Counted from the first letter of the stretch, positions 35,444-45,693 are shown. The stretch: 64,000 bases of DNA from Gammaproteobacteria bacterium (GCA_009844085.1 VYCF01000055.1:1-64000), one strand, 5' to 3'. The notes: generated from the sequence alone by a model not told the origin. Numbers and translations are program-made.

Positions 35444-37909
35444 TCAACACCGGATACGCTTGTTGGCGGGATCGTACATCGGTTTGAATGACGCTTCCGC
35501 CGGTATCCTTTCCCCGGCCACTTCGATGCTGAATTCTCCCGCGGAGGGGTCCGGCGCCTTGGTTGTATCGACATAGCCCAGACCGATCGCGCCGCCCAGA
35601 GTGTGACCGTAGGCCCCCGAGGTGATGCGCCCGACCAGTGTATCGCCCTGCCAGACGGGTTCGTCGTGATAGAGCAGCGGCTTCGGGTCGAGCAGCCGGA
35701 ACTGCAGCAGGCGCTTCGCCGGCCCCGTTTGCCGCTGTTGCAGCAGGGCCTCACGGCCGATGAATCCGCCGGGCTTGTCGAACCTGACGGCGAAGCCCAG
35801 GCCCGCTTCCAGCGGCGTGTCCTCGTCGGTGATGTCGTGGCCCCAATGCCGATAGGCTTTTTCGATGCGCAGCGAATCGAGCGCATGGTAGCCGGCGTGG
35901 GCCAGGCCGAAAGCCGGGCCGGCCTCGACAATGGCGTCGTAAACGCCGGCGGCAAACTCGGCGGGGACGTAGAGTTCCCAGCCGAGTTCGCCGACGTAGG
36001 TTATGCGGGAGGCGCGCACCAGCGCGTGACCGAGTTCGATTTCCCGGCTGTGGGCGAAGGGGAAGGCCTCGTGGGAGAGATCGTCGGGGCTCAGCGATTG
36101 CAGCAGCGCCCGGGAGTCCGGTCCCATGATCGAAATCACGCCCATCGCCGAAGTCACATTGGTCAACGTGCAATGGCAGTCGGCCGGAACGTGCCGTTGC
36201 AGCCAATTGAAGTCGCGAACTTCAGTAGCGGCGGCGGTCACGACCAGGCAGCGCTCCTCGCTCAGCCGGGTAACGGTCAGGTCCGCTTCGATGCCGCCAC
36301 GTTCGTTCAGCCACTGGGTATAGACGATGCGTCCCGGGGACACGTCGACGTCGTTCGCGCAAACGCGATTCAGCACCCGGACCGCGTCGCGGCCCTGGAC
36401 CAGGAACTTGGCGAACGAGGACTGATCGAACAGACCCACCCGTTCGCGTACTGCCCGGTGCTCCTGCGCCGAGCATTCGAACCAGTTCTGCCGTCCCCAA
36501 CTGTACTCGTAATGAGCCAGCTCAGGTTGCGGCGCATACCAGTTGGGCCGCTCCCAGCCGGCGAGTTCGCCGTGGCACGCGCCGATGGCGTGCAGACGGT
36601 CATATAGCGGCGATTTTCGAACCCCCCGGGCGGTCTCGTACTGGCGATAGGGGTAGTGCGCGGCGTAAAGCAGGCCGAGGCTTTCGGAGACTCGCTCGCG
36701 CAGGTACTTACGGTTGCGCTGGAAGGGCAGGTTGCGGCGCACGTCCACTTCCCAGAGATCCGACGGCGGATGTCCGAGCCGAATCCATTCCGAAATCACC
36801 TTGCCGATGCCGCCGGCGGATTGCAGGCCGATGGAGTTCAGTCCCGCCGCGACGAAACAGTTGTCCTGCTCGGGCGCCTGGCCGATGTGGTAGCGCACGT
36901 CGGGCGTGAAGCTCTCGGGTCCGCAGAAAAATTTCGCCAGGCCGGCGGTTTCCAGCGCCGGAACGCGCGCCATGGCCTGTTCGAGGATCGGCTCGAAATG
37001 CTCCAGGCTGCCGGGAATCTCATCGAAACAAAAGTCTTCGGGAATGCCCTCGGTCGCCCAGGGACGGGCATTGGGCTCAAATGCCCCGACCAGCAATTTG
37101 CCCGCGTCGTACTTGTAGTAGGAACAGGCATCGTAGTCGCGTACGACGGGCAAATCCGGATGGAGGCCCGCCACCGAATCGAACAGGGCGTAATAGTGCT
37201 CGCAGGCATGCAGGGGCACGTTCACGCCGATAGACGCCGCAAGTTCTCTCGTCCACATGCCGGCGCACAGGACCACGCAGTCGGCGTCGATCTCGCCCCG
37301 GTCGGTTGCCACGCCGGCGATACGGCCTCCTTCGGTCAATATGGCGGTTACCGGTGTGTTCTGGAAGATGCGCGCACCCGCGGCAGTGGCGCCCTTGGCC
37401 AGGGCGTTGGTGACGTCCACGGCGTTTGCATAGCCGTCGGACGGAATATGGATTCCCCCGAGCACGTCTTCGACATTAAGCAGGGGGACGCGGGCATTGA
37501 TCTCTTCGGCCTTGAGTACCTGCACGTTCAGCCCGAAAACTTTCGCCATGGACGCGCTGCGCCTGAGTTCCTCGAACCGCTCCTCGTTGGTGGCGAGGGA
37601 GATGGAGCCGCAGCGCCGATAGCCCGTCGCCTGGCCGGTTTCCTCCTCGAGGCGCAGATAGAGTTCGCTGGTATAGCGCGCCAGCGCGGTCATGTTGACC
37701 GAAGTCCGCAGCTGACCCACGAGGCCTGCCGCGTGCCAGGTCGTGCCCGAGGTGAGTTGCCTGCGTTCCAGCAGCACGACGTCCGCAACGCCGTCCCGCG
37801 CCAGGTGATAAGCGACGGAGCAACCGATCACGCCGCCGCCGATCACGATCACGCCGGCGCGTCGCGGCGGTTCGGCTGGTTTGGCTTTAGCTCCGGGCCG
37901 GCTCGTCAT
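35444..37909 (-). CDS. FAD-dependent dimethylglycine/sarcosine dehydrogenase-like protein with GcvT domain (paralogue 1)
   Basis: An 821-residue two-domain enzyme. The N-terminal DAO-type oxidoreductase carries GVIVIGGGVIGCSVAYHLA (FAD dinucleotide-binding, ~residues 19-37) and TSGTTWHAAGLVGQL, where the TWHAAG histidine is the usual site of covalent FAD attachment. A FAO_M-like linker (GVRKSPLYDRL, GWERPNWY) precedes the C-terminal folate-binding GcvT domain ([39 protein letters not shown]). Such proteins oxidatively demethylate dimethylglycine, sarcosine or related N-methyl compounds and pass formaldehyde to THF. It lies 6 nt downstream of a second paralogue on the same strand. Which methylated amine it uses cannot be told from sequence. 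Confidence 0.88.
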   Translation of the reverse strand: MTSRPGAKAKPAEPPRRAGVIVIGGGVIGCSVAYHLARDGVADVVLLERRQLTSGTTWHAAGLVGQLRTSVNMTALARYTSELYLRLEEETGQATGYRRCGSISLATNEERFEELRRSASMAKVFGLNVQVLKAEEINARVPLLNVEDVLGGIHIPSDGYANAVDVTNALAKGATAAGARIFQNTPVTAILTEGGRIAGVATDRGEIDADCVVLCAGMWTRELAASIGVNVPLHACEHYYALFDSVAGLHPDLPVVRDYDACSYYKYDAGKLLVGAFEPNARPWATEGIPEDFCFDEIPGSLEHFEPILEQAMARVPALETAGLAKFFCGPESFTPDVRYHIGQAPEQDNCFVAAGLNSIGLQSAGGIGKVISEWIRLGHPPSDLWEVDVRRNLPFQRNRKYLRERVSESLGLLYAAHYPYRQYETARGVRKSPLYDRLHAIGACHGELAGWERPNWYAPQPELAHYEYSWGRQNWFECSAQEHRAVRERVGLFDQSSFAKFLVQGRDAVRVLNRVCANDVDVSPGRIVYTQWLNERGGIEADLTVTRLSEERCLVVTAAATEVRDFNWLQRHVPADCHCTLTNVTSAMGVISIMGPDSRALLQSLSPDDLSHEAFPFAHSREIELGHALVRASRITYVGELGWELYVPAEFAAGVYDAIVEAGPAFGLAHAGYHALDSLRIEKAYRHWGHDITDEDTPLEAGLGFAVRFDKPGGFIGREALLQQRQTGPAKRLLQFRLLDPKPLLYHDEPVWQGDTLVGRITSGAYGHTLGGAIGLGYVDTTKAPDPSAGEFSIEVAGERIPAEASFKPMYDPANKRIRC

Positions 37910-37915
37910 CGGCTG

Positions 37916-40330
37916 TCAGGCGCGCAATCGCTCGTTGGCAGGATCGTGAACCGGCCCGGCGAGCAGGCTGATTTGCCGCCTTCGCCCAAGCACTTCCACC
38001 GTCAACGCGGCGCCCGGTTCGGCAAGCGCGGGCGGAACGTAACCGAATCCGAGACTTTGCCGGACATAGTGGCCATAGCCGCCGGAGGTAGTCACTCCCA
38101 CGTAATTTTCGCCCGCGAAAATCGGCTCTCCGCCCTGCACATCGGCATCGCCGGAATCGAGACTGAAATATATGAGTTGCAATTCGCGGTCGCCCTGATT
38201 GAGCGTCGCTTCGCGGCCGGTGAAATCGCCCTTGTCGAACTTGATGAATCGCTCCATGTCGGCGTCGATCAGGGTGACCTCGTTGGTCAGTTCCGCGCCC
38301 CAGCCGCGATAGGCTTTCTCGAGTCTCAGGCTGTTAACCGCATAGAGGCCGAAATTGCGGATACCATACTCCGCGCCGGCTTCCAGCAAGGCATCGTGGA
38401 GCGTCTCCATGTGTTCCATGAGCGGATGCAATTCCCAGCCCAGTTCGCCGACGTAGTTCACCCGCAGCGCACGTACGGGCACGCCGGCGATCTCGATTTC
38501 CATGCCGCTCAGCCAGGGAAACGCCTGGTTGTCCAGCGGCGCGTCCGTTACGCGCGCCAGCACGTCCCGGGCATGGGGTCCGGCCAGCACCAGCACGCCG
38601 CGACGGTCGGTGACATTGTCGATGCGCACTTGCTCGCCGGGACGCACGCCCTGTTGCAGGTGGTCCAGATCGCGCAATTCGGCGCCCGCGGCGGAAAGCA
38701 CGTAGAAGGATTCGTCGCCGAGGCGGGTGACGGTCACCTCGCCGCCGATGCGCCCGTTCTCGGACAGCAGATGCGTGAGCGCGATACGTCCGGGCTTCGG
38801 CAACCGATTGGCGCAAAGTCTGTCCAGCAGCTTTTCCGCATCGGGCCCCGTCACGTCGTATTTCGCAAAGCCCGAAAGATCCAGGATTCCGACCCGTTCG
38901 CGCACCGCCAGGCACTCGTCCCGCACGAGTTCGAAGACGTTGTTGTGGCGGAAACTGTACTCTTCCTCGCGGCCATCGGTCGAAAACCACTTCGGCCGCT
39001 CCCAGCCGAAGGTCTCGGTGAAGACGCAGCCCCCGGCGCGCAATTTGTCGTAAAGCGGGCTCTTCCGCAGTTTTCTCGCCGCCGGCAACTCTTCACCCGG
39101 CGGAACCGTGGCGTAAGTCATGCCATAGTCCTGTCGGCCTCTGGCCCGCATGTAGTCGACATCGGCAAATACGCCGAAGCGCCGCGGGTCGAATCCGGTC
39201 ATGTTGATTTCGGAGTCGCCGTGGAGGATCCACTGGGCGAGATACTTGCCGCAGCCAGCTCCCTGGGCGATGCCGAACGACGATCCGCAGCAAAGCCAGA
39301 AATTGCGCAAGCCCGCCACGGGCCCCAGCAACGGCAGCCCGTCGGGACTGTGTGAGATGGCGCCGTTGACGATGCGCTTGATCCCCGCGGGCTCGAAAAT
39401 CGGCATTCGCTCCATGGCGCGTCCGAGCCAGGGCATCAGACGGTCGAGATCGTCGGAAAACAGTTCGCTGTCCGATTGCCACGGCGGCAATCCATCGGGC
39501 TGCCAGGCTTCGGTGATGCCTTGCTGCTCGTAAATTCCGATCAGGCCGGATTTCTGCTCCTGGCGTATGTAGGACGAGGCCCAGGGATCCCGGGTCACGG
39601 GAATTTCCACCTCTCTCTCGATCAGTTCGGGCACGTCGCCTGAAACCAGATAGTGGTGTTGGATATTGCTGATGGGCAAATCGGCTCCCACCATTTGCGC
39701 CACCTGCCGGGCGAAGCAGCCCGCGGCGTTGACCACGGTTTCGGCGATGACGGTCCCGTTCCCGGTGACGACTTCCCATTCGCCTCCCGGTAGCGAATTG
39801 ATTTCCGTCACGCGGTTGTTGCGCACGATTCTCGCGCCGTTTTCGCGCGCCCCCCGCGCCATGGCCTGGGTCAGGCCCGACGGGTCGGCATGGCCGTCGT
39901 TGGCGGTCCAGGCGCCGGCGAGCACGCCGTTGGTATTGATAAAGGGGTTCAATTTGCGGATCTGCTCGACGTCGATGATTTCCATGTGGTAGCCGACGTT
40001 GTCGGCGATTCCGCGCAGATAGCGGAACCAGTCGAGGTCGCGCTCGGTGAGGGCGAAGCGGATGCTGCCGCAGCCGTGCCACCCGACCGCCTGACCGGTC
40101 AGTCGTTCGAGCTGGCTGTACAGCGCGATGCTGCATTCGTGAATCTTGGCGAGGTTGTAATTGCCGACCAGGTTCGGGCATTGGCCCGCCGCGTGCCAGG
40201 TCGAGCCCGAAGTCAACTCGCCTTTCTCGATCAGCAGGATGTCTTTGGCGCCTTCCTCGGCCAAATGGTACGCCAGCCCGGCACCCATGATGCCGCCGCC
40301 GACGATGACGATTCTGGCCTGGCTTTCCAT
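37916..40330 (-). CDS. FAD-dependent dimethylglycine dehydrogenase-like protein with GcvT domain (paralogue 2)
   Basis: An 804-residue DMGDH-family flavoprotein. The start is ATG 40330, with GGAG 6 nt upstream. FAD-binding is in IVIVGGGIMGAGLAYHL; the [15 protein letters not shown] segment carries the flavinylation-type His; KRIVNGAISHSPDGLPLLGP closes the oxidase domain. The linker has LRKSPLYDKLRAGG and FGWERPKWF. The GcvT domain has [28 protein letters not shown] and LEKAYRGWGAEL. It is about 40% identical by eye to the paralogues at 35444 and 57072, so the locus carries three ancient paralogues. Transcribed with paralogue 1 and divergent from an MttB-family gene; probable substrate dimethylglycine or another N-methylated amino compound. 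Confidence 0.88.
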   Translation of the reverse strand: MESQARIVIVGGGIMGAGLAYHLAEEGAKDILLIEKGELTSGSTWHAAGQCPNLVGNYNLAKIHECSIALYSQLERLTGQAVGWHGCGSIRFALTERDLDWFRYLRGIADNVGYHMEIIDVEQIRKLNPFINTNGVLAGAWTANDGHADPSGLTQAMARGARENGARIVRNNRVTEINSLPGGEWEVVTGNGTVIAETVVNAAGCFARQVAQMVGADLPISNIQHHYLVSGDVPELIEREVEIPVTRDPWASSYIRQEQKSGLIGIYEQQGITEAWQPDGLPPWQSDSELFSDDLDRLMPWLGRAMERMPIFEPAGIKRIVNGAISHSPDGLPLLGPVAGLRNFWLCCGSSFGIAQGAGCGKYLAQWILHGDSEINMTGFDPRRFGVFADVDYMRARGRQDYGMTYATVPPGEELPAARKLRKSPLYDKLRAGGCVFTETFGWERPKWFSTDGREEEYSFRHNNVFELVRDECLAVRERVGILDLSGFAKYDVTGPDAEKLLDRLCANRLPKPGRIALTHLLSENGRIGGEVTVTRLGDESFYVLSAAGAELRDLDHLQQGVRPGEQVRIDNVTDRRGVLVLAGPHARDVLARVTDAPLDNQAFPWLSGMEIEIAGVPVRALRVNYVGELGWELHPLMEHMETLHDALLEAGAEYGIRNFGLYAVNSLRLEKAYRGWGAELTNEVTLIDADMERFIKFDKGDFTGREATLNQGDRELQLIYFSLDSGDADVQGGEPIFAGENYVGVTTSGGYGHYVRQSLGFGYVPPALAEPGAALTVEVLGRRRQISLLAGPVHDPANERLRA

Positions 40331-40533
40331 GACTTTCTCCGGCAGCGGACATGTTTGAGTCCGATTTTCACCTTGCCCGGGCCATCATGCAATCTACCGC
40401 AGCGACAGGAATTATCGTAAGCGCGTCCTGATAAGCGCTAATTTTGTCACGAAGCGGATTGACAGGATCAACACGGAGATTGAAACTCGCGGCTAGGCGA
40501 CAATTGAAAGATCTGCATCGGGGGAAAACTGCC

Positions 40534-42075
40534 GTGACAAGAAGAATGGGGGGCAGACAGGCGCGCCGCGCCGCTCGCGCCGCGCCGCTCGCCGAGGCGG
40601 CCAGGCCGGTTCGGTCGGGCCACAGCGGCGGCCAGTACAAGCCGTTGACCGACGAGGGCATTGCCGCGATCGTCGAAAACGCCTTCAGAATTCTCGAAGA
40701 GATCGGCTTCGCCGACGCGACGCCCCACTGTCTTGAGACCTGCACCGACGCCGGCGCCGTACTCGGCGGCGACGGCCGTTTGCGAATGCCGCGCGGCCTC
40801 GTCGAGCAAACCCTGCAAAAGGCCAGGCGCAATCTCGTGCTTTACGCCAGGGATCCGCGTTTCGATCTCGATCTCAGCGGTTCCCGGGTGCATTTCTCGA
40901 CAGCGGGCGCGGCGGTGCAGGCAGCCGAGCCGGAGAACAACTTGTATCGCGAGTCACGGGCGCAGGATCTCTACGATATGGCGCGCATCGTCGATACCTG
41001 CGAGCACATTCACATGTTCCAGCGGACCTGCGTGCCGCGGGACATCGTCGACAACTGCGAACTCGACATCAACACGCTGTATTGCTGCCTGATGGGGACA
41101 ACCAAGCACGTCGGCTCGAGCTGGACGCTTCCCGAACACCTCGAGCAGTGCTTTTCGATGCTGCACACGGTCGCGGGAGGCGAGGCCGCATGGCGCGCGC
41201 GCCCATTCGTCAGCCAGTCGAACTGCTTCGTCGTTCCACCGCTCAAGTTCGCCGCCGACGCTCTCGAATGCCTTCGCGTCGCGGTGGAAGGCGGCATGCC
41301 GGTGCTGCTGCTGTCTGCCGGTCAGGCCGGAGCTACAGGGCCCGCCTTTCTCGCCGGCACGGTTTCCCAGGCCTGGGCCGAGTGCCTCGGCGGATTGGTC
41401 TACGTCAACGCCATCGAACCCGGCGCGCCGGCGATTCTCGGCGCCTGGCCCTTCGTTTCGGACTTGCGCACCGGCGCGATGAGCGGCGGCTCGCCGGAGC
41501 AGGGTTTGCTGTCCGCCGCATGCGCGCAGGTAGGCAACCATCTGGACTTGCCCTTCGGCACTGCCTGTGGCATGACCGACGCCAAGTTTCCCGACTTTCA
41601 GGCCGGCGCCGAACGCGCTGCCACCGTGCTGTCCGCCGCGCTCTCGGGAGCGAACATCGTCTACGAGGCCGCCGGGATGTACGCCAGCCTGTTGGGCGTG
41701 TGTTCCGAAAGCCTGCTGCTCGACAACGACGTGCTCGGCGCGGTCGGCCGCATGACCCGGGGCATCGAAGTCAACTCCGAAACCTTGAGTTTCGACGAAA
41801 TCAACCAGGTATGCACCGGCGGAGAAGGGCATTACCTGGGTTCCGCGAATACCTTGCGGGTGATGCAGAGCGAATACGTCTACCCGGATTTCAGCGACCG
41901 CGCGAGCCCGACGGAATGGGAGGAACGCGGCAAGCCGCTGCCGCTCGATCTGGCCATCGCGAAAAAGCGCGAAATTCTCGCCGCTCCCGCGCCGCGGCAC
42001 GTCAGCGACGAAATCGACACGCAATTGCGGGCGGAATTCCCCATCTTCCTTTCACCGGAGGACATGGGTCGCTAG
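40534..42075 (+). CDS. Trimethylamine methyltransferase (MttB) superfamily protein, non-pyrrolysine (copy 1)
   Basis: About 513 residues from GTG 40534 (GGGGG about 10 nt upstream; ATG 40546 is an alternative). The frame upstream to 40444 has no ribosome site. MttB-family features are YKPLTDEGIAAIVENAFRIL near the N-terminus, HFSTAGAAVQ, VEGGMPVLLLSAGQAGATGP in the barrel core, and EINQVCTGGEGHYLG at the C-terminus. There is no in-frame amber codon, so it lacks pyrrolysine like MtgB/MtpB enzymes, which demethylate quaternary amines (glycine betaine, proline betaine) onto a corrinoid protein. Divergent from the two DMGDH-like genes. Copy 2, at 48675, rather than this one, sits directly beside the corrinoid gene. 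Substrate unproven. Confidence 0.85.
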   Translation: MTRRMGGRQARRAARAAPLAEAARPVRSGHSGGQYKPLTDEGIAAIVENAFRILEEIGFADATPHCLETCTDAGAVLGGDGRLRMPRGLVEQTLQKARRNLVLYARDPRFDLDLSGSRVHFSTAGAAVQAAEPENNLYRESRAQDLYDMARIVDTCEHIHMFQRTCVPRDIVDNCELDINTLYCCLMGTTKHVGSSWTLPEHLEQCFSMLHTVAGGEAAWRARPFVSQSNCFVVPPLKFAADALECLRVAVEGGMPVLLLSAGQAGATGPAFLAGTVSQAWAECLGGLVYVNAIEPGAPAILGAWPFVSDLRTGAMSGGSPEQGLLSAACAQVGNHLDLPFGTACGMTDAKFPDFQAGAERAATVLSAALSGANIVYEAAGMYASLLGVCSESLLLDNDVLGAVGRMTRGIEVNSETLSFDEINQVCTGGEGHYLGSANTLRVMQSEYVYPDFSDRASPTEWEERGKPLPLDLAIAKKREILAAPAPRHVSDEIDTQLRAEFPIFLSPEDMGR

Positions 42076-42088
42076 CGGCGCTGTACGC

Positions 42089-43672
42089 CTAGCCCTGGAT
42101 GGACAGTTCCTCGCGCAGTCCCTTGAGGAGACCCGCGCTCATGCATAGCAGCACGATGGCGAAAGGCAGGGCCACCGCAAGCGTCAGGGCCTGCAGTGAC
42201 GCCATCCCGCCGCCGAGCATCAGCGCCATTGAGGCCAGGCCGGCGAGCAGGCACCAGAAAACGCGTTGCTGCACCGGAGCGTCCATCTTGCCGCCTGCCG
42301 TAATGGTGTCCATCACCAATGAGCCGGAATCCGCCGAAGTAACGAAAAAGATCGTGATCAGAAACACGCTGACGGCGGAAACGACTCCAGTCATCGGTAA
42401 CAGTTCCAGCATCCTGAACAGTGCGAGTTCGGGCACGGCTTCCGCCACGCCCCTGTAGCCCTCTGAAAAGTACTGGTCCAGCGCGGCCCCGCCGAACGTC
42501 GCCATCCACAGGATGGCGATGATCGTCGGGACGATCAGCACCCAGGTGATGAACTCGCGCACCGTGCGGCCGAAACTGATACGTGCGATGAACATGCCGA
42601 CGAACGGCGCCCAGGCGATCCACCAGGCCCAGTAAAAGACCGGCCATTCGTACAGGAATTCGAGGTCTTCGCGGCCGATCCAGTTGCTCAGCGTCGGCAG
42701 GTAGTAGACATAGTCGACGACCGCGCCCGTTATCGTCGCGAGAATGACCAGCGTGGGGCCGGCGATCAGCACGAACAGCCATAACAGGCCCGCCAGCGTC
42801 ATGTTGATCCAACTCAGGCGCTTGACTCCCTTGTCGAGGCCGGCGACGACGGAGGCGAGCGCGATGCCGATGATAACCACGATCAGGACGGCCTTGACGG
42901 CGTTGGTCGTGGGAACGCCGAACAGGTATTGCAATCCGCCTGCAATCTGTTCGGCGCCGAAACCGAGAGATACCGCGAGCCCAAACAGGGTGGCGAGCAC
43001 GGCGGAAATGTCCACCGCGTGACCGAAAGGCCCCCAGACGGACTTGCCGATCAGGGGAAAGAAACCCGAACGAAGCGTCAGCGGCATGCCGCGGTTGAAA
43101 CAGAAAAAGGCCAGCGACAGGCCGACGGTCGCGTAAATGGCCCAGCCATGCAGGCCCCAGTGCATGATCGCGGCCGCCATGCCGATGGCGCGCGCGGTGT
43201 CGGTGTCGGCGGGATCGATGCCGAGCGGCGGCGACAAGGTATGGGTGACGGGCTCGTGGACCCCGAAAAACATCAGGCCGATGCCCACGCCGGCCGCGAA
43301 CAGCATGGCCAGCCACGCGGAATAGCCATATTGCGGCACCGCATCCCGTCCGCCGAGCCGAATCCTTCCCAGCGGGGATAGCGCGATGCCGAGGCAGAAC
43401 AGGATAAGGAAATCCGCCGCGGCGAAGTAAAACCAGTCGAAAGTTCCGGTCGTCCAGGCCCTCAGGTCGGCGAAGACCGTCGCCGCTTGCTGCGGAAACA
43501 GCAAAGTGCCCGCCACTAGTGTGATAACCAATAGTGCGGAAACGATGAAGACGGGGTTGTGGATGTCGAGGTTGAAGATCCGGATATTGTGTTCGCCGAT
43601 TTCGTGACCGATGTCGGGGGTCTCGATCTCGTTCGGGGTGGTATCCGTGTGTGCGTCGCCGACTTCGTTCAT
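42089..43672 (-). CDS. BCCT-family betaine/choline/carnitine transporter
   Basis: About 527 residues from ATG 43672, which overlaps the sulfotransferase stop (ATGA); the long frame continuing to 44452 is spurious. Twelve hydrophobic segments are evident. Family signatures include GVGIGLMFFGVHEP (loop near TM3), MHWGLHGWAIYATVGLSLAFF, and the substrate-box region FYWAWWIAWAPFVGMFIARISFGRTVREF with its Trp cluster. BCCT carriers import quaternary amines with Na+ or H+. In this neighbourhood glycine betaine is the leading candidate. It converges on MttB copy 1 with 13 nt between stops, and is the last gene of the TonB receptor-sulfotransferase-BCCT operon. Confidence 0.92.
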   Translation of the reverse strand: MNEVGDAHTDTTPNEIETPDIGHEIGEHNIRIFNLDIHNPVFIVSALLVITLVAGTLLFPQQAATVFADLRAWTTGTFDWFYFAAADFLILFCLGIALSPLGRIRLGGRDAVPQYGYSAWLAMLFAAGVGIGLMFFGVHEPVTHTLSPPLGIDPADTDTARAIGMAAAIMHWGLHGWAIYATVGLSLAFFCFNRGMPLTLRSGFFPLIGKSVWGPFGHAVDISAVLATLFGLAVSLGFGAEQIAGGLQYLFGVPTTNAVKAVLIVVIIGIALASVVAGLDKGVKRLSWINMTLAGLLWLFVLIAGPTLVILATITGAVVDYVYYLPTLSNWIGREDLEFLYEWPVFYWAWWIAWAPFVGMFIARISFGRTVREFITWVLIVPTIIAILWMATFGGAALDQYFSEGYRGVAEAVPELALFRMLELLPMTGVVSAVSVFLITIFFVTSADSGSLVMDTITAGGKMDAPVQQRVFWCLLAGLASMALMLGGGMASLQALTLAVALPFAIVLLCMSAGLLKGLREELSIQG

Positions 43673-45693
43673 ACGCATTCGCCCAGGGCCTTGCGCAGCG
43701 GGTCGAGCCAGGATTCGTAATTGCGCCAGTAGTCGAGGCCGGATTGGTAGATCGGCCGCCGCACCTGTTCGGAACTTGGCGTGCGAACCGATCGTTCCGT
43801 ATCGTGGAAGCTCAGGCAGGCCGGTTCGAAATCGAGCCCGCAATAATCGAGCAACCGCCGCACCTGCGTTTCCAGATCGTCCACGACTTCCTCGTATTGC
43901 ACGCGCAGCACCTTGCCCGGGAGCGCCTCGTCCCAGTAATCCATGAGTTCGACGTAGTCCCGGTAATATTGCCCGATGTCCGCGAGATCGTATGTGAATT
44001 CCTGTCCTTCCGCAAAAAGCTGCTTGTAGCCGCTGAAACAGCAGGCCATGGGGTGACGCCTGGCGTCGATGATCTTCGCGTTCGGCAGGATCAGGTGGAT
44101 GAGGCCGATGTGACGGAAGTTGTTCGGCATCTTGTCGATGAAGAACGGCGCGCCCTGGCGGTGAATCCGGGTATCGTCGATGAATTGCCGGCCGAACGTG
44201 CGCAGTTCTTCGTCGGACAACGCAGCCAGGATATCGGGATAGTCGGGCTCGCTCCCGCCGCGTCCGCGCCTGCGCAATTGCTGTGTGAGAGAGGGAATGT
44301 TCGGCAACTCGAGCGTGCCGTCGACCCGGGAATGGGACGACAGGATCTGTTCCAGCAATGTCGAGCCGGCCCGCGGCAAGCCGACCACGAAAATCGGATC
44401 GTTCGCCGGATGGCCCGCCCGTTCGCCGCGAGACAGCAACTCCGCGGTACACACGCGTTGCTGGTCGCGAAGCTCATCCGTCATTTTGTCGGCATCGTAA
44501 GTGCTCAGGGCCTTTTTCAGGCGGTTGCCCTGCGCGTAGTAATCGAACGAAGTCTCGAAGTCGTTGCGGTCTTCATAGGCCTTGCCGAGGGCAAAGCTCA
44601 GGTGCACCCGGTCGGCATGGGGCAGATCGTCATTGCGCGCCTGCGCATTCATCGCTTCGAGTTCGCCGTCGCTGAACGAATAGACTTTCAGGTTGGAAAG
44701 CGAATACCAGGCTTCGCCGTGCAGCGGCTGGCTCGCGAGCGCCGACCGGTACGAAGCGACCGCCTTGTCGTATTGGCCGCAGGTCTTGTACGCGTGGCCC
44801 TTGGAGGTAAGCGTGACCGGATCGCCGGGTATCTGCTCCAGCACCTTGTCGAGCAGGCCGAGAGCCGTGTCGTAGTCGCCGGTCTGCATGCATTCGATGG
44901 CATAGATGGACTGGAACTGCGGATGATCGGGCGCGGTTTCGAGCAGCCGTCCGGCCTGCTCGAGTGCCTGGGCGAATTTCTGCCGTTTGCGCAGCACCTG
45001 GATGTAGTCCATATGCACCCGCACGTTTTTCGGCTCGAATTCGTGGGCGGACTCAAGCAGGAATTCGGCGTCCGTCAGGACGCCGAAGCGGACGCCAATG
45101 TCCGCCAGCAGGCGCATCGCCTCCACGTTGTGCGGAACCTTGCGCAGGAACTTGCGGCAAAGGTCCTCCGCCTTGAGCAGCTTGCCCTGGCTGACGAGGT
45201 CGAGAACGATGACAAGGGGTTGCGGCAACCGCTCGAGATAGTCCAGTTGCGCCTTCGCCTGTGCCGCCTCCCCGTGGCGGCGAAGGCGGGTCAGGATGTC
45301 GAACTGGCTGCGCCAACTGGCCACCAGCGCCGGGTTGAAACGGCACGCCCGCGCGTAGGCCCGCGACGCTTGATCGGGCCGCCCCAAATCGCGGTATGCG
45401 TGGCCTTCCTCCTGGTGCGCCCGCCCGTTTTCGGGCGCAAGCGCCTGCAATTGCTTCAGTTGCTTCAGCGCCTGGTCGAATTCGCGCCGGTAACGGCGGC
45501 AGACCGCGCTCATGTAGAGGGCATCGGTGTTGTTCGGCTCGTCCCGGAGGATGAGTTCGAGATCGGACAACGCCTCCCGGTATTGTTTGGCTACGATCTT
45601 TGCCTGGATCGAAGCAAGTTCAGGTTTGTCCCGCGCGTCTTCGCGCCGTGAAACGACAACGGCATCCTCGGAAAAGGATGCCGTTGCCGCCAT
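43669..45693 (-). CDS. Tetratricopeptide-repeat sulfotransferase
   Basis: About 674 residues from ATG 45693; a TTG at 45732 overlapping the TonB stop is an alternative start. The N-terminal ~350 residues are TPR repeats (YREALSDLELILRDEPNNTDALYM, GEAWYSLSNLKVYSFSD). The C-terminal ~270 residues are a sulfotransferase fold with the 5'-phosphosulfate loop VGLPRAGSTLLEQIL, DKMPNNFRHIGLI, ARRHPMACCFSGYKQLF and a 3'-phosphate-binding-like YEEVVDD. It would transfer sulfate from PAPS to an unknown acceptor. TPR-sulfotransferases are common in marine Proteobacteria, often near TonB receptors as here. Its link to betaine transport is by operon position only (ATGA overlap with BCCT). Confidence 0.85.
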   Translation of the reverse strand: MAATASFSEDAVVVSRREDARDKPELASIQAKIVAKQYREALSDLELILRDEPNNTDALYMSAVCRRYRREFDQALKQLKQLQALAPENGRAHQEEGHAYRDLGRPDQASRAYARACRFNPALVASWRSQFDILTRLRRHGEAAQAKAQLDYLERLPQPLVIVLDLVSQGKLLKAEDLCRKFLRKVPHNVEAMRLLADIGVRFGVLTDAEFLLESAHEFEPKNVRVHMDYIQVLRKRQKFAQALEQAGRLLETAPDHPQFQSIYAIECMQTGDYDTALGLLDKVLEQIPGDPVTLTSKGHAYKTCGQYDKAVASYRSALASQPLHGEAWYSLSNLKVYSFSDGELEAMNAQARNDDLPHADRVHLSFALGKAYEDRNDFETSFDYYAQGNRLKKALSTYDADKMTDELRDQQRVCTAELLSRGERAGHPANDPIFVVGLPRAGSTLLEQILSSHSRVDGTLELPNIPSLTQQLRRRGRGGSEPDYPDILAALSDEELRTFGRQFIDDTRIHRQGAPFFIDKMPNNFRHIGLIHLILPNAKIIDARRHPMACCFSGYKQLFAEGQEFTYDLADIGQYYRDYVELMDYWDEALPGKVLRVQYEEVVDDLETQVRRLLDYCGLDFEPACLSFHDTERSVRTPSSEQVRRPIYQSGLDYWRNYESWLDPLRKALGECV

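Noticed and set aside
36656-39355. 899-codon open frame on the + strand
   Set aside because: Antisense shadow of two DMGDH-like genes; its Arg/Gly/His-rich translation has no recognisable motif, as expected from GC-rich codon bias.
43673-44452. N-terminal extension of the BCCT transporter
   Set aside because: Reads antiparallel-composition residues through the sulfotransferase gene; transporter homology begins after MNEVGDAH at 43672.
43651-45651. 666-codon + strand frame opposite the TPR-sulfotransferase
   Set aside because: The opposite frame carries clear TPR and PAPS-loop motifs; this one carries none.
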